From the NCBI GenBank assembly GCA_001910725.1, contig MJGA01000001.1, positions 1,116,001 to 1,180,000 on the forward strand: a DNA stretch of 64,000 bases, read 5' to 3'. The notes below the pieces were generated by a model. The model worked only from the letters and a program-made list of their open reading frames with translations. It had not been told where the DNA came from and did no database searches. Source of the DNA: Phanerodontia chrysosporium (lineage: Eukaryota; Basidiomycota; Agaricomycetes; Polyporales; Phanerochaetaceae). Of this stretch, positions 38,019 to 46,738 are shown piece by piece. Every line of letters begins with the position of its first letter. Position 1 is the first letter of the stretch. The position numbers and the translations under genes were made by a program.

Positions 38019-38937
38019 ATGTCTCTGCCATCCACAGGCAAGATCGTTCCCGAGCAATCGGCGTTTCTCCTATGCGATCTCCAGACGCGGTTTAGTGAGC
38101 CCAAGGCAGTGGTCCTCCGGAGTAGCCGTCCTGACATCCCTCTGACGACCCATAGAGCCTGCGATCCATCACTTTGACAAGGTCGTCATGACTGTCAACA
38201 AGATGATTCAGGTCGCAAAGGTACGTTCGCGGCAAGCCTTCGCGGACACGGTCTGTAACCTGCTCACGCCTATTCCAGGTTACAGGCGTTCCTATGATAG
38301 TGACGACCCAGAATGCAAAATGTGGGTTGTCTACTAATCCGTCACGACCCGCTTGCGGCCCGGACTAATCAAACTGCTTATAGCTTTGGGCGAGACAGTG
38401 CCCGAAGTCGACCTTGAAGGTCTCGGGCCTCTCCACCTTGGAACGTTTGACAAAACCTTATTCTCGATGGCGACACCCGAAGTACTGTCAATGTTGCAGC
38501 GCTACAACATCAAGACCGTCATTCTCATGGGCATTGAGGTGAGTTAGAAGCAGTCTGCGTGAGCCTTGCAAACTTAACACACCTCACGTCAGGCTCACAT
38601 ATGTGTGCTCATGACCTGCTTGGACTTCCTATCTCTTGGTTACGAAGTACATGTCCTTGCGGATGGCGTCTCTAGCTCAAACAAAGAGGAGATCCCCATC
38701 GCATTTGACAGGCTGAGGCAGGCCGGAGTAGTCATAGCAACTAGCGAGAGCGTTGCATTTCAGCTGCAAGGTCTGTATTGTCTACTTTCGTTCTATAATA
38801 TCAGTCGCTGACTCTTGAGTCTGCCAGTCGATTGCGCAAAGCCGAATTTCAAGATCTTCGCAAAGACGATAAAGGAAGAAAAGGAACGAACTCGTGAGGT
38901 TTTGCAAGCATTACTACCAGTGAAAGCAGAATTGTAG
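38019..38937 (+). CDS. Isochorismatase-family hydrolase
   Basis: Cysteine hydrolase of the isochorismatase/nicotinamidase fold; in fungi these small proteins often have unknown substrates. Exons: 38019-38094, 38156-38220, 38279-38321, 38384-38538, 38593-38770, 38828-38937; 627 nt, 208 residues. Motifs: AFLLCDLQTRFKPAI (catalytic Asp of the D-K-C triad), VPMIVTTQN (lysine region: TTQNAKSLG), TLFSMATPEVL, and GIEAHICVLMTCLDFL with the nucleophilic Cys in AHICV. No signal peptide. The closest family members are the mitochondrial/cytosolic isochorismatase-domain proteins (ISOC1/2 type), judged by length and the GIEAHICV motif. It is divergent from a phenol-hydroxylase-type monooxygenase, which makes a role in aromatic metabolism possible but unproven. 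Confidence 0.93.
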
Positions 38938-40119
38938 GCTTGCAGCATGTTTAGCGCTGCTATGCTATGACAATTCCACGGGCATTCCGCGACGTTGATC
39001 TCGATTTACCTGAGCACATAACTACTCATACCTTGTCTACCCTTTCTGAGTCACGCTGAACGATTAACACGCGTCCACCAACTTCATGCGCTTCCGTTGA
39101 CTGCCCAAGCCATATGTTTCAGTGCTCCTGTGTCTCATATCAACCCACATAAGCGCGTTCAACATCATCGCGAGGCGGATAGTCTCGAAAAGGCAGTTGT
39201 TTGGCAAAAGCTTCCGATCCTAACAAAGCCACGTGGATTGCCGAGTCGGGCATGCGCCTGCGTTCGGCTTGCAATGCTGGACACCGCTGCATCCCGCTAT
39301 CTTGCCCTTTCACCAGAACTGCAGCAACAGCGACTATCTGTGCTGTATATTTGCAGCAACATCTATTACCTATTGGACTAGGCCTCGCAAACAGGAACAC
39401 TAAAGCATGCTTGGCAAACTCGTTCACTTGGGCTTCGACGCCCTCCTTATTAGCGCATTCCTCGCAGGCATCAAGCGGTCGACCGGACTCACGTATGGTT
39501 TTTGACACTGGGCTCATAGACCCTCACTTACATTGCACAGACCAAAGCTTTCCACTGTCCCAAACAAGGATGTCCGTCGTACGTTGTATGCACCTTCTGG
39601 GACACGCTGGCCTTCTAACGTCTCCTTGATGCAGAACTTTTGAGTAGTTACCTGGAGTTCGGTGCGTCTCGAGTTGACGTGGCACCGGAGAACTGCCTCT
39701 GATAACCCGCCTACATGCATAGGTGAATATGTGTTCGATTTCGCAGTAGTCGTTTTTGGAGTACGTGCATCCTTCTTCCTACTCTGATTCAACCCTCACC
39801 ATGTGTAACTATCTCTAGCGATCCGAATCGTTCGAGCGCAAGCACTGAGCTAGAGACCTGGTATATGGAGCTCTATGCCACCCCGTTCATCGCCTACGTC
39901 AACTATACCGAAGCAGAACCACACGTCTCCAACTTGGGTCTGACACCTTGGATCATCTCCTCTCTCATGGCACTGTCCTTTCACGCATTCTGTACAACGT
40001 TCACTTGCACAATCCTTATGTAACAATCAGGGTATACAATTCCATTGCGCCGAGGCGCATACGATGCGGTCAGTCCAGACACCAGGCCTTGTACCGAAAT
40101 CACTTGGACATCGCAGCAA
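38938..40119. other. Intergenic stretch with one unexplained open segment
   Basis: Convergent 3' regions of the isochorismatase and Ost2 genes. Nothing firm. At about 39818-40024 on the plus strand a 66-codon open segment (starting SDPNRSSASTELETWYMEL) reads like a real exon with a hydrophobic end, but I find no partner exons or start; it may be a gene remnant. Confidence 0.45.
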
Positions 40120-40631
40120 TCATCCTAGGAAGTTATACACGAAGAAGTGCAGAACAACGGAGCCCAGAGCAAAGTCGGCGAACGCGCTAGACGAAAGCAT
40201 TAACTCAGTCGTTATCTTGCATGCTGTAGTGGCTTACCGCTCCGGTGATATATTTTTGAATTCATTCCTGTTCGCGGGGTTGACTTGAGACCGCAGTGAA
40301 GCGGTCAAGACGAACTGACCCACGCAACTGCCGAAACTGCGGCAACTTCAGTAAACACTAGTTGCACGGAGAGGTGACTGGACGTACCCGGCCAAGAAGG
40401 CATTGAACGGGAAGTTAGTCACCAAGATGCAGTAGAGGAACTGCAGCACGCCCGAAATCATGAGGAACACGAGAATGCATCAATGAGTTTCAGGCGAGGA
40501 GAGGTGGTCTCGCTGTAAGCCTTCAGGAGGGTTTGCACAGCGTTGCCTGCAGCTGCTGGGGGCGCCTCTGGCGCAGCAGAGGGTGTAGTCGCTGCGGGTT
40601 GCTTTGTTGCGGCTGCAGACTTCGGTGCCAT
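40120..40631 (-). CDS. OST2: Oligosaccharyltransferase subunit Ost2/DAD1 (apparent 1-nt deletion)
   Basis: Small, essential membrane subunit of the ER oligosaccharyltransferase that N-glycosylates proteins. Exons: 40631-40388, 40327-40238, 40186-40120. After an Ala/Pro-rich N-terminus come NAVQTLLKAYSETTSPRLKLID, a first membrane segment (LVFLMISGVLQFLYCIL), TNFPFNAFLAGCVGQFVL, LRSQVNPANRNEFKNISPERAFADF and the C-terminal LHFFVYNFLG, all classical DAD1 motifs. The frame changes near 40472-40476 between LKLIDAF and LVFLMIS: coding-strand TTCTC where TTCCTC would keep frame. With one base added the total is 402 nt, 133 residues, the normal size. As written the protein would stop seven codons later. 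Divergent from a mitochondrial ribosomal protein gene with 191 bp between starts. Confidence 0.93.
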
Positions 40632-40822
40632 GGCTGTAGCACGCAGTGAGGAGGGCGTTGTGCGAAGCGGTCGACGTGTAAGAGATGCACTTCCGAAACG
40701 GGCAAGGCGCGCGACCGTGTTCGTCCCGAGGGTCGAAGCGCCCGAAATTTAGAGGTGTTGGCAAGCGTCCACTCCCTGCCCCAGACCACCTCCCGCCAGG
40801 TTCTTCGCACTGCATACCGAGG

Positions 40823-41963
40823 ATGCATAGGTTCGCGTCCCAACTCGTCACGACCACGGCGCGCCATGCCCGGCGGTCGCCCTCGTTTTTGCGGACGCTC
40901 GCTTCGCGAAGCCTGCACCACCGCGTTCCGCCGCCGTACAACGTCGAGGATGGTATGGGAGACTTTCTGCCTCCGAGCAGTCTCAAGATGATTGCCGAGG
41001 ACTACCAGCAGGGTCTCCTCGATAGGTTGAACGACGAGGTCCGAGGTGCGTATGTCAGATGCTCTTCCGTATAGCACCGACTGAACATCCAGTACCTGTA
41101 GGCACTGCTCAGCAATCTAAAAGCGTGGTTCAGACCGTCATAGAGGCTGCTCAGGATCCGAGCAAGGTTCTCATGTTTAGTTATGCTAGCGAGGCACTGA
41201 ACAACTCGTTCTTCCTCCAATGTCTCGTGAGCACTCCGTATTATTGCTTTGTCGGGACTTGTTCCAAATGATGTATTATGTCCTTAGACGCCACCACGGC
41301 CTGACAGACCCAACCACGAAGAGGATATCACCAACTACCTCGCCAACCAAATCCGTACCGACTTCGGGGGCCTTGCAGGTCTCAAGTCCACGTTCGGTGC
41401 GACCGTCCTGGCATGTTCGGATCTGGTTGGGTATGGCTTGTATGCGACCAGGGAGGCGGCTCGCCGTGTTCCCTACATTCGGAGCGGGTACCTTACTGGT
41501 CCGCTCACAAGAGCCCATCCACACGCGATACAAAATATCACAACCAGTCATCGGCGAAGAACCGGTCGCGCCAACGCGTCGCGGCATCCCTGGCACGATC
41601 ACGTCCGGACAGCCCGCACCCTCATCGCCTACGTCCGGCGTGTCCTCTCAGCAACAACCTCCGCACCCTCCGACCCAGACCCGCCAGTTCTCCTCGTCGT
41701 CTCTCCGCTCACTCGACATGTACAAGGCTGTGAGCCTGAACGACAGTCAAGCGCCCATCGGAGACATGCTCTTCCCACTGCTCTGCCTCTCTGTGCACGA
41801 GCACGCCTGGGTTAGTGCAGGGTACGGTGTATGGGGCAAAGAGGAGTACTTGAAGCGCTTCTGGAACGTCGTCAACTGGAAGCAGGTTAGCCAGCATTAC
41901 GAGACGTACGTGCCGGACATGCGGACCTCTGTGGACTGGGACGTCCGCAGTCGGGCACGTTAA
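40823..41963 (+). CDS. Mitochondrial small-subunit ribosomal protein of the superoxide-dismutase fold (mS42/mS43 type; two apparent 1-nt deletions)
   Basis: Homologue of yeast Rsm26/Mrp1, which use an Fe/Mn-SOD-like fold structurally in the mitochondrial ribosome. Exons: 40823-41045, 41075-41226, 41288-41963. Motifs: a basic Arg/Ser-rich presequence, RVPPPYNVEDGMGDFLPP, SYASEALNNSFFLQCL, FGGLAGLKSTF, FGSGWVWLVCD, LAVFPTFGAGTLLVRS, a Pro/Gln/Ser-rich spacer, then HEHAWVSAGYGVWGKEEYLKRFWNVVNW. It lacks the full set of SOD metal ligands, as expected. Two frame changes occur in exon 3: near 41412 (GATVLA / MFGSGW) and near 41456 (CDQGG / RLAVFPTF). Adding one base at each makes the gene 1053 nt, 350 residues, and no introns fit. 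Which paralogue (mS42 or mS43) cannot be told here. Confidence 0.88.
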
Positions 41964-42103
41964 AAGATTCATTTATCTCATAGTACAACCTGCTTCCTAT
42001 TAGCCATACCTCTCATAGCACGGGTATCCTAAAAGTAGCTGTTAATTCTGCCAACGGAGTTGGGTTAGGGTTATGGTCCTGTTCCATGAGCGGACGCGTA
42101 TGG

Positions 42104-42116
42104 GAACGTTCTCGAA
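42104..42116. promoter_or_regulatory. Perfect three-unit heat-shock element upstream of STI1
   Basis: GAAcgTTCtcGAA matches the inverted-repeat HSE nGAAnnTTCnnGAAn exactly and lies about 100 nt upstream of the Sti1 start. Sti1 is a classical heat-shock gene, so Hsf1 control is a natural inference. Confidence 0.75.
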
Positions 42117-42218
42117 TGACTGAGGCGTCCGCAGAAAACAGACCGACCATGATAAAGTACGCGAGCTTCAAGCGCACACACTCCCAATCTATACCACTTC
42201 GTCTCTCTATCTAGCCCC

Positions 42219-44234
42219 ATGTCTGCTGAGGAGCTGAAGAACCAAGGGAACAAGGCGTTCCAAGCCAAGGACTACGACACTGCTATCGACCTCTTCTCCA
42301 AGGCCATCGAGCTCGATCAGAACAACTTCGTGCTCTGGTCTAACCGTAGCGCAGCAAAGGCTGGCAAGAAACAGTACGGTGCAGCACTAGAGGATGCCGA
42401 GCAGGTACGTCGCCATTTGAAGGTCGCCGCGTAGCAGACAAGGCTCATGGCATTGCCTGTAGTGCATCAAAATAAACCCCGCATGGTCGAAAGGATATGC
42501 CCGTAGGGGTGCTGCTCTACACGGTCTCCGGAGATACGATGAGGCTATCGCGGCGTATGAGGAGGGTCTGAAGCTCGAGGATAGCCCCGCATTGCGAAAG
42601 GGCCTGCAAGAGGTTAAGGAGGCGAAGGGTAAGTGGCGACGGTCTCTCAGGTCGTGCACGTCGTCTGATCACTGGTTGCAGCTGCGGACGAGCGAGGAGA
42701 GGGTGCTCAGGCGTTCGGCCTGGGCAAGCTGTTCAGCGATCCTAACCTGCTCGCGAAGCTCGCTGGAAACTCCCGCACGCAGAAACACCTCGCCGACCCC
42801 GCCTTCGTCCAGAAGTTGCAAGCGATCCAGCAGAATCCAAAGCTTGCAGAGCAGAGCTTCGCACAAGACCCTCGCTTGATTGATGTCCTGGGCGTTCTCA
42901 TGGGTGTCGATATGCAGGGTTTCACAAGGGAGGAGGGCTCGGACGAGCTTCCTCCCGGCGTGCAGAAGATGGATGAGGACCCCAAGCCGGCGTCACCTCC
43001 GCCCCAGGCATCGTCGTCGACCTCTCAGCCGAAGGAGACAACTCCTGCTGAGGAGGACGTCGAGATGGATGATGAGGAGGCGAAGGCGAAGAAGGAGGCA
43101 GAGGCGGAGAAGCAGCTTGGTGCTGCCGCGTACAAGGCTCGCGATCTCTCCAAGGCTGCAGAGCACTTCCAGAAGGCCTGGGACCTATACCCGAAGGACA
43201 TCACGTTCCTGACCAACCTTGCAGGTATGTCAAAACTGGTCTCCGCCGTAAGCAGTTGGAATGACACTCTTGCAGCCGCATACTTCGAACAGGGTGACTA
43301 TGACAAGTGTATCGAGACGTGCGAAAAGGCCATCGAAGAGGGTCGCTCTGTAAGTTGATACCTATTACCGCTGCTTTTGTCCGACTGACTGTTTCACCAC
43401 TGCAGCTTCGTGCCGATTTCAAGCTCATTGCCAAGGCTCTCGGTCGGATTGGCAGTGCCTACTCTAAAAAGGGCGACCTCGAGACTGCTATTAAGTATTT
43501 CCAGAAATCTCTCACGGAGCACCGCACCGCCGACATCCTCAACAAGCTTCGTGAGGCGGAAAAAGCCCAGGCTGAAGCCGCGCGACTTGCATACATCGAC
43601 CCCGAGAAGGCGAACCAAGCCCGAGAGGAGGGTAACGCTCTCTTCAAGGCTGGCGACTTCGCCGGAGCGGTGAAGGCCTACACGGAGGCCATTAAGCGCG
43701 ACCCGCAGGATCCCCGTGGCTACAACAACCGGGCGAACGCATACACGAAGCTGGCCGCATTGCCCGAAGCACTGAAAGACGCGGAAGAAGCCATCAAGGT
43801 CGATCCCAAGTTCATCAAGGCCTACATTCGCAAAGGCCACGTCCTTTATGCGATGCGCGACTACACCAAGGCCCTTGAGACGGTACAGGAGGCGACAGAT
43901 CTAGATGAAGAGAAAAAGCACACCAAGGAGATCGCCGACCTTGCACTCAAGTGCCAGCAGGCTTTGTTCAGCCAGCGCGAAGGCGAGAGCGAGGAGGAAA
44001 CGCTCCAGCGGGCCATGCGCGACCCCGAGGTTGCGGTGAGTACAGACTACAGCATTGATTGTATGTGTAACTGACGCATCTTCCTCAAAGAAAATTATGA
44101 GCGATCCTGTCATGCAGTCCATCCTTCAGCAAGCTCAGCAGAACCCGGCCGCCCTCCAAGATCACATGAAGAATCCAACTGTTCGGGCGAACATCATGAA
44201 GTTGGTCAACGCTGGCATCATCAAGACAAGATAG
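42219..44234 (+). CDS. STI1: Hsp70/Hsp90 co-chaperone Sti1 (Hop)
   Basis: Cytosolic adaptor that links Hsp70 and Hsp90 through TPR domains binding their EEVD tails. Exons: 42219-42404, 42463-42628, 42682-43224, 43276-43349, 43406-44035, 44091-44234; 1743 nt, 580 residues, the normal size. TPR1 spans about 1-115 (EELKNQGNKAFQAKDYDTAI, LWSNRSAA, KGYARRGAAL). The first STI1/DP domain is about 130-200 with FVQKLQAIQQNP. A Pro/Ser/Glu-rich linker with an acidic run leads to TPR2A (about 265-380: KQLGAAAYKARDLSKA, AAYFEQGDYDKCI) and TPR2B (about 385-510: EEGNALFKAGDFAGAVKAY, YNNRANAY, KAYIRKGHV). A final DP2 domain ends in MKLVNAGIIKTR. All joints in phase, no indels. Converges on the aldo-keto reductase gene with 126 bp between stops. 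Confidence 0.97.
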
Positions 44235-44360
44235 GGTACCGGTTGCTGAAGTGGTTTCGTGGTCAGAGGAATTGTTGTCGAATTGCTTTGTATTGTTAAC
44301 ATTGTATCATCTACATCGCTGCATAACAACTCTATGTTTAATTCCAATGTAATCTTCGTG

Positions 44361-45747
44361 TCATGGAGAAGCCCAAGACCAGCCCTGGAAGGTCGAAAAC
44401 TGGTCGATTGCGAGCGCCTCCACTGCCCTGCGTTTCAGAGCGACATCCCCCATCTCCGAGTTCAGCTCCCGCCATGCTTTCATGGTTTCGTGCACCTCCC
44501 GCGGATTGCTAAGGCCAACCACGGTGGGCAATTCGAGTTCCTTTGCTTTGCGATAAGCGAATCCTAAGGCGATGCTGGGTAGGCCGCGGCCCCAGCCGTT
44601 CGCAACGCATATCGAATGTGCCTGGCTGGCTGCCTCCCGCAGGCCAGGGGGCGCGGGATGCCAGGGCGGGGGCGTCGAAGTGAGGAGGCCCATGTTCAAA
44701 GGCGATGCGGTGAGGAGCTGTTTGATCTTCGCTCGCTCGCGCAGCTGAGGGACATACAGCGCGAAAGTATCGTTTTGCAGATTGAGGTGACTGTAGCTTA
44801 GGAGGACATCCAGAGGCTCGCCAGTGGCGTGTAGAACCAGAATGGCAAGGCGGAGAAGGACAGGAAGTGGATAGCCTAAATTCTGGGCTTCAGCACCGAG
44901 ACCTACCCGAGGAGGGAATCTGCATGCACCTGTGATACCGATGTTTCTGACGAGCCCTTCTTGCTTCATTTTTCTCAGCTCGACGACCGCGTCCAGCACT
45001 CTTTGGTCGCCTGCGCCGAGGATTTTACCCTCATCCCCTGGAGCCAGGCCATATTCTGCTGCCTTCTCGATCAAGGCAACAGAATGCGTCCCTGCAGGCG
45101 GAGGGTTGGAGCAGACAAACTCGACGTCGTGCAAATAGACGGTGTCAAGGTATGCAGTATGCAGCCTTGCCAGACTGCGCTCGACACTCCTGCGTATCGT
45201 CTGAGGGCTGTAGTCGAACTGGTCCTGTTCCAGTCCATAACGGCCGCATTTCGTCATCTGAATACAGGCTTAGATGAAGCATGTCCAGGTTTGCCTAAGG
45301 GCCATACCAGCTGATACGACTGGCGCGGAAACTCGTTCTCGAGTGCTTTCAAGGCAGCACCGAGAATGATCTCGGAGGGGCCATAGTAAGCAGAGGTATC
45401 AAATGCCTTCACACCGTACCTCGAACAGCATCAGAATGATATTCATAGAAAGACGATACGAATATACCTCAACGCCAGACGGACGGTGCGTAGCGGGGTG
45501 GTGCTAGAGATATGGTCGGCCGAGTTATATGCGGTATGGAAGGTTGCTGCCCCGAACACTATCTCGGGAAGGCCGAGTGCACCGATTTTACTCTGCGGTG
45601 TGCGTTAGAAGAATGTTAATGCCGAATTTATCGGTATGTCCTAACCAAAGGAAGACCAGGTAAAGGGACGTCATCCTCATTGTCCGGTATTGCTTCCACA
45701 GAAGGAACATCGTAAACTGGCTGAGGAGAGTCCAAAGGTGCGACCAT
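44361..45747 (-). CDS. Aldo-keto reductase, L-galactose / D-arabinose dehydrogenase type
   Basis: NAD(P)-dependent oxidoreductase of the AKR superfamily resembling yeast Ara2 and plant L-galactose dehydrogenase. Exons: 45747-45646, 45592-45468, 45419-45308, 45257-44930, 44875-44361; 1182 nt, 393 residues. Motifs: GLPEIVFGAATF, FDTSAYYGPSE with the catalytic Asp and Tyr, LMTKCGRYG with the Lys, DTVYLHDVEF with the His, RNIGITGYPLP, and GLSNPREVHETMKAW near the cofactor site. The intron 44929-44876 is 54 nt, a multiple of three, and open, so a simple ORF reading would include 18 spurious residues. The intron 45467-45420 ends in GAG rather than YAG. N-terminal ~35 residues are acidic and not family-typical. 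Confidence 0.9.
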
Positions 45748-45982
45748 GCTTGTTAGATGGTGATGGTTCAGAGCAGAGATGACTCGCATATGACCGTGGT
45801 CGCTGACCTCGATGTCACGACGAGACGCCGGCCCGCCGGTCAGTCACGAGGCGATATGTTCCAAGCAGGGCCTAGCTCATTTGCAAGTATAGTGAACTTT
45901 TCGAAGGAAATGTTTCCATAGTGCGATGTAGAGAATACAGGAAATCGGGCAGATGGGACACGAAAAGACGCGATTGAATTAG

Positions 45983-46456
45983 TTAAAGCTTCTTGCGTTC
46001 CCAACTGAATAAATACGTCAGGGACCATTGCAGGAGCAGACCCATCAAGGAGCGCGTACGATTTCTCGAACTGCTGGTTGACAGTCAAGAGCTTGGTGCT
46101 CTCATTCGGCTTGATGTCGTTCCAAGGGGTGGGGTTGTCCTTGGTCCAGATGACTGGTGTGTCTAGTGTTCAGAACAGTGCCGTCAAGAGACTGGGGTTC
46201 ACATACCACTGGGCCCACGGGCAAGACGGTAGAGATACCAGCTACCACCAGCAACGACCAAGCCAACAATGGCGTAGCTAACGCGTAGACCAAGCTCAGT
46301 GTTACTCCGGAGGTGTAGATGCGCAGGAGCTTACAGAGGTGTTGCCTAAGACACGCAGATTTAGCTTGGACAGCCTACAACTGCATGTATATAAACACCA
46401 ACCTCGACAGCAAACCAGTTCCTGAGGAAACCCTTGCGCATAGGACCGCCAGCCAT
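45983..46456 (-). CDS. NDUFA4-like mitochondrial respiratory subunit (NI9M / B12D family)
   Basis: Small single-span inner-membrane protein associated with complex I / cytochrome c oxidase. Exons: 46456-46403, an exon ending at 46207, 46162-46060 and 46004-45983. Motifs: MAGGPMRKGFLRNWFAVE, then a membrane segment, GGSWYLYRLARGP, VIWTKDNPTPWNDIKP, STKLLTVNQQFEKSW and a final ERKKL. The start of exon 2 is uncertain. The simplest model starts it at 46294 (108-nt intron with GAG acceptor; about 88 residues). A second model inserts an 11-nt exon 46345-46335 and starts the next exon at 46304 (95 residues), but needs a 30-nt intron. Both keep frame. No separate presequence is apparent, as in the family. 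Confidence 0.82.
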
Positions 46457-46738
46457 GACTGTCGAAGGAGAGTGGATAGTGCTCAGACTTGCACGCGCGG
46501 GTTCCGAATGTGACCGCTCGGCCGTTTCCATCAAGTTTCCCACGCTTACTTTCAGGTTCGAGCCCATCCGAGGGCAGCCTCGCCACATAAATAGACTCAC
46601 GCATAGCCGTGATGGCGTAATCAGCACTCTAGTGTGATAATCGCTGGTGGCAGCTTGGCGAGTGTAACTTAAGGGGAACATATCGTAGTGTACAGGAAGG
46701 CGGTCGCGAGTGACCAGCAGACAACCGCATGCAGGGGA

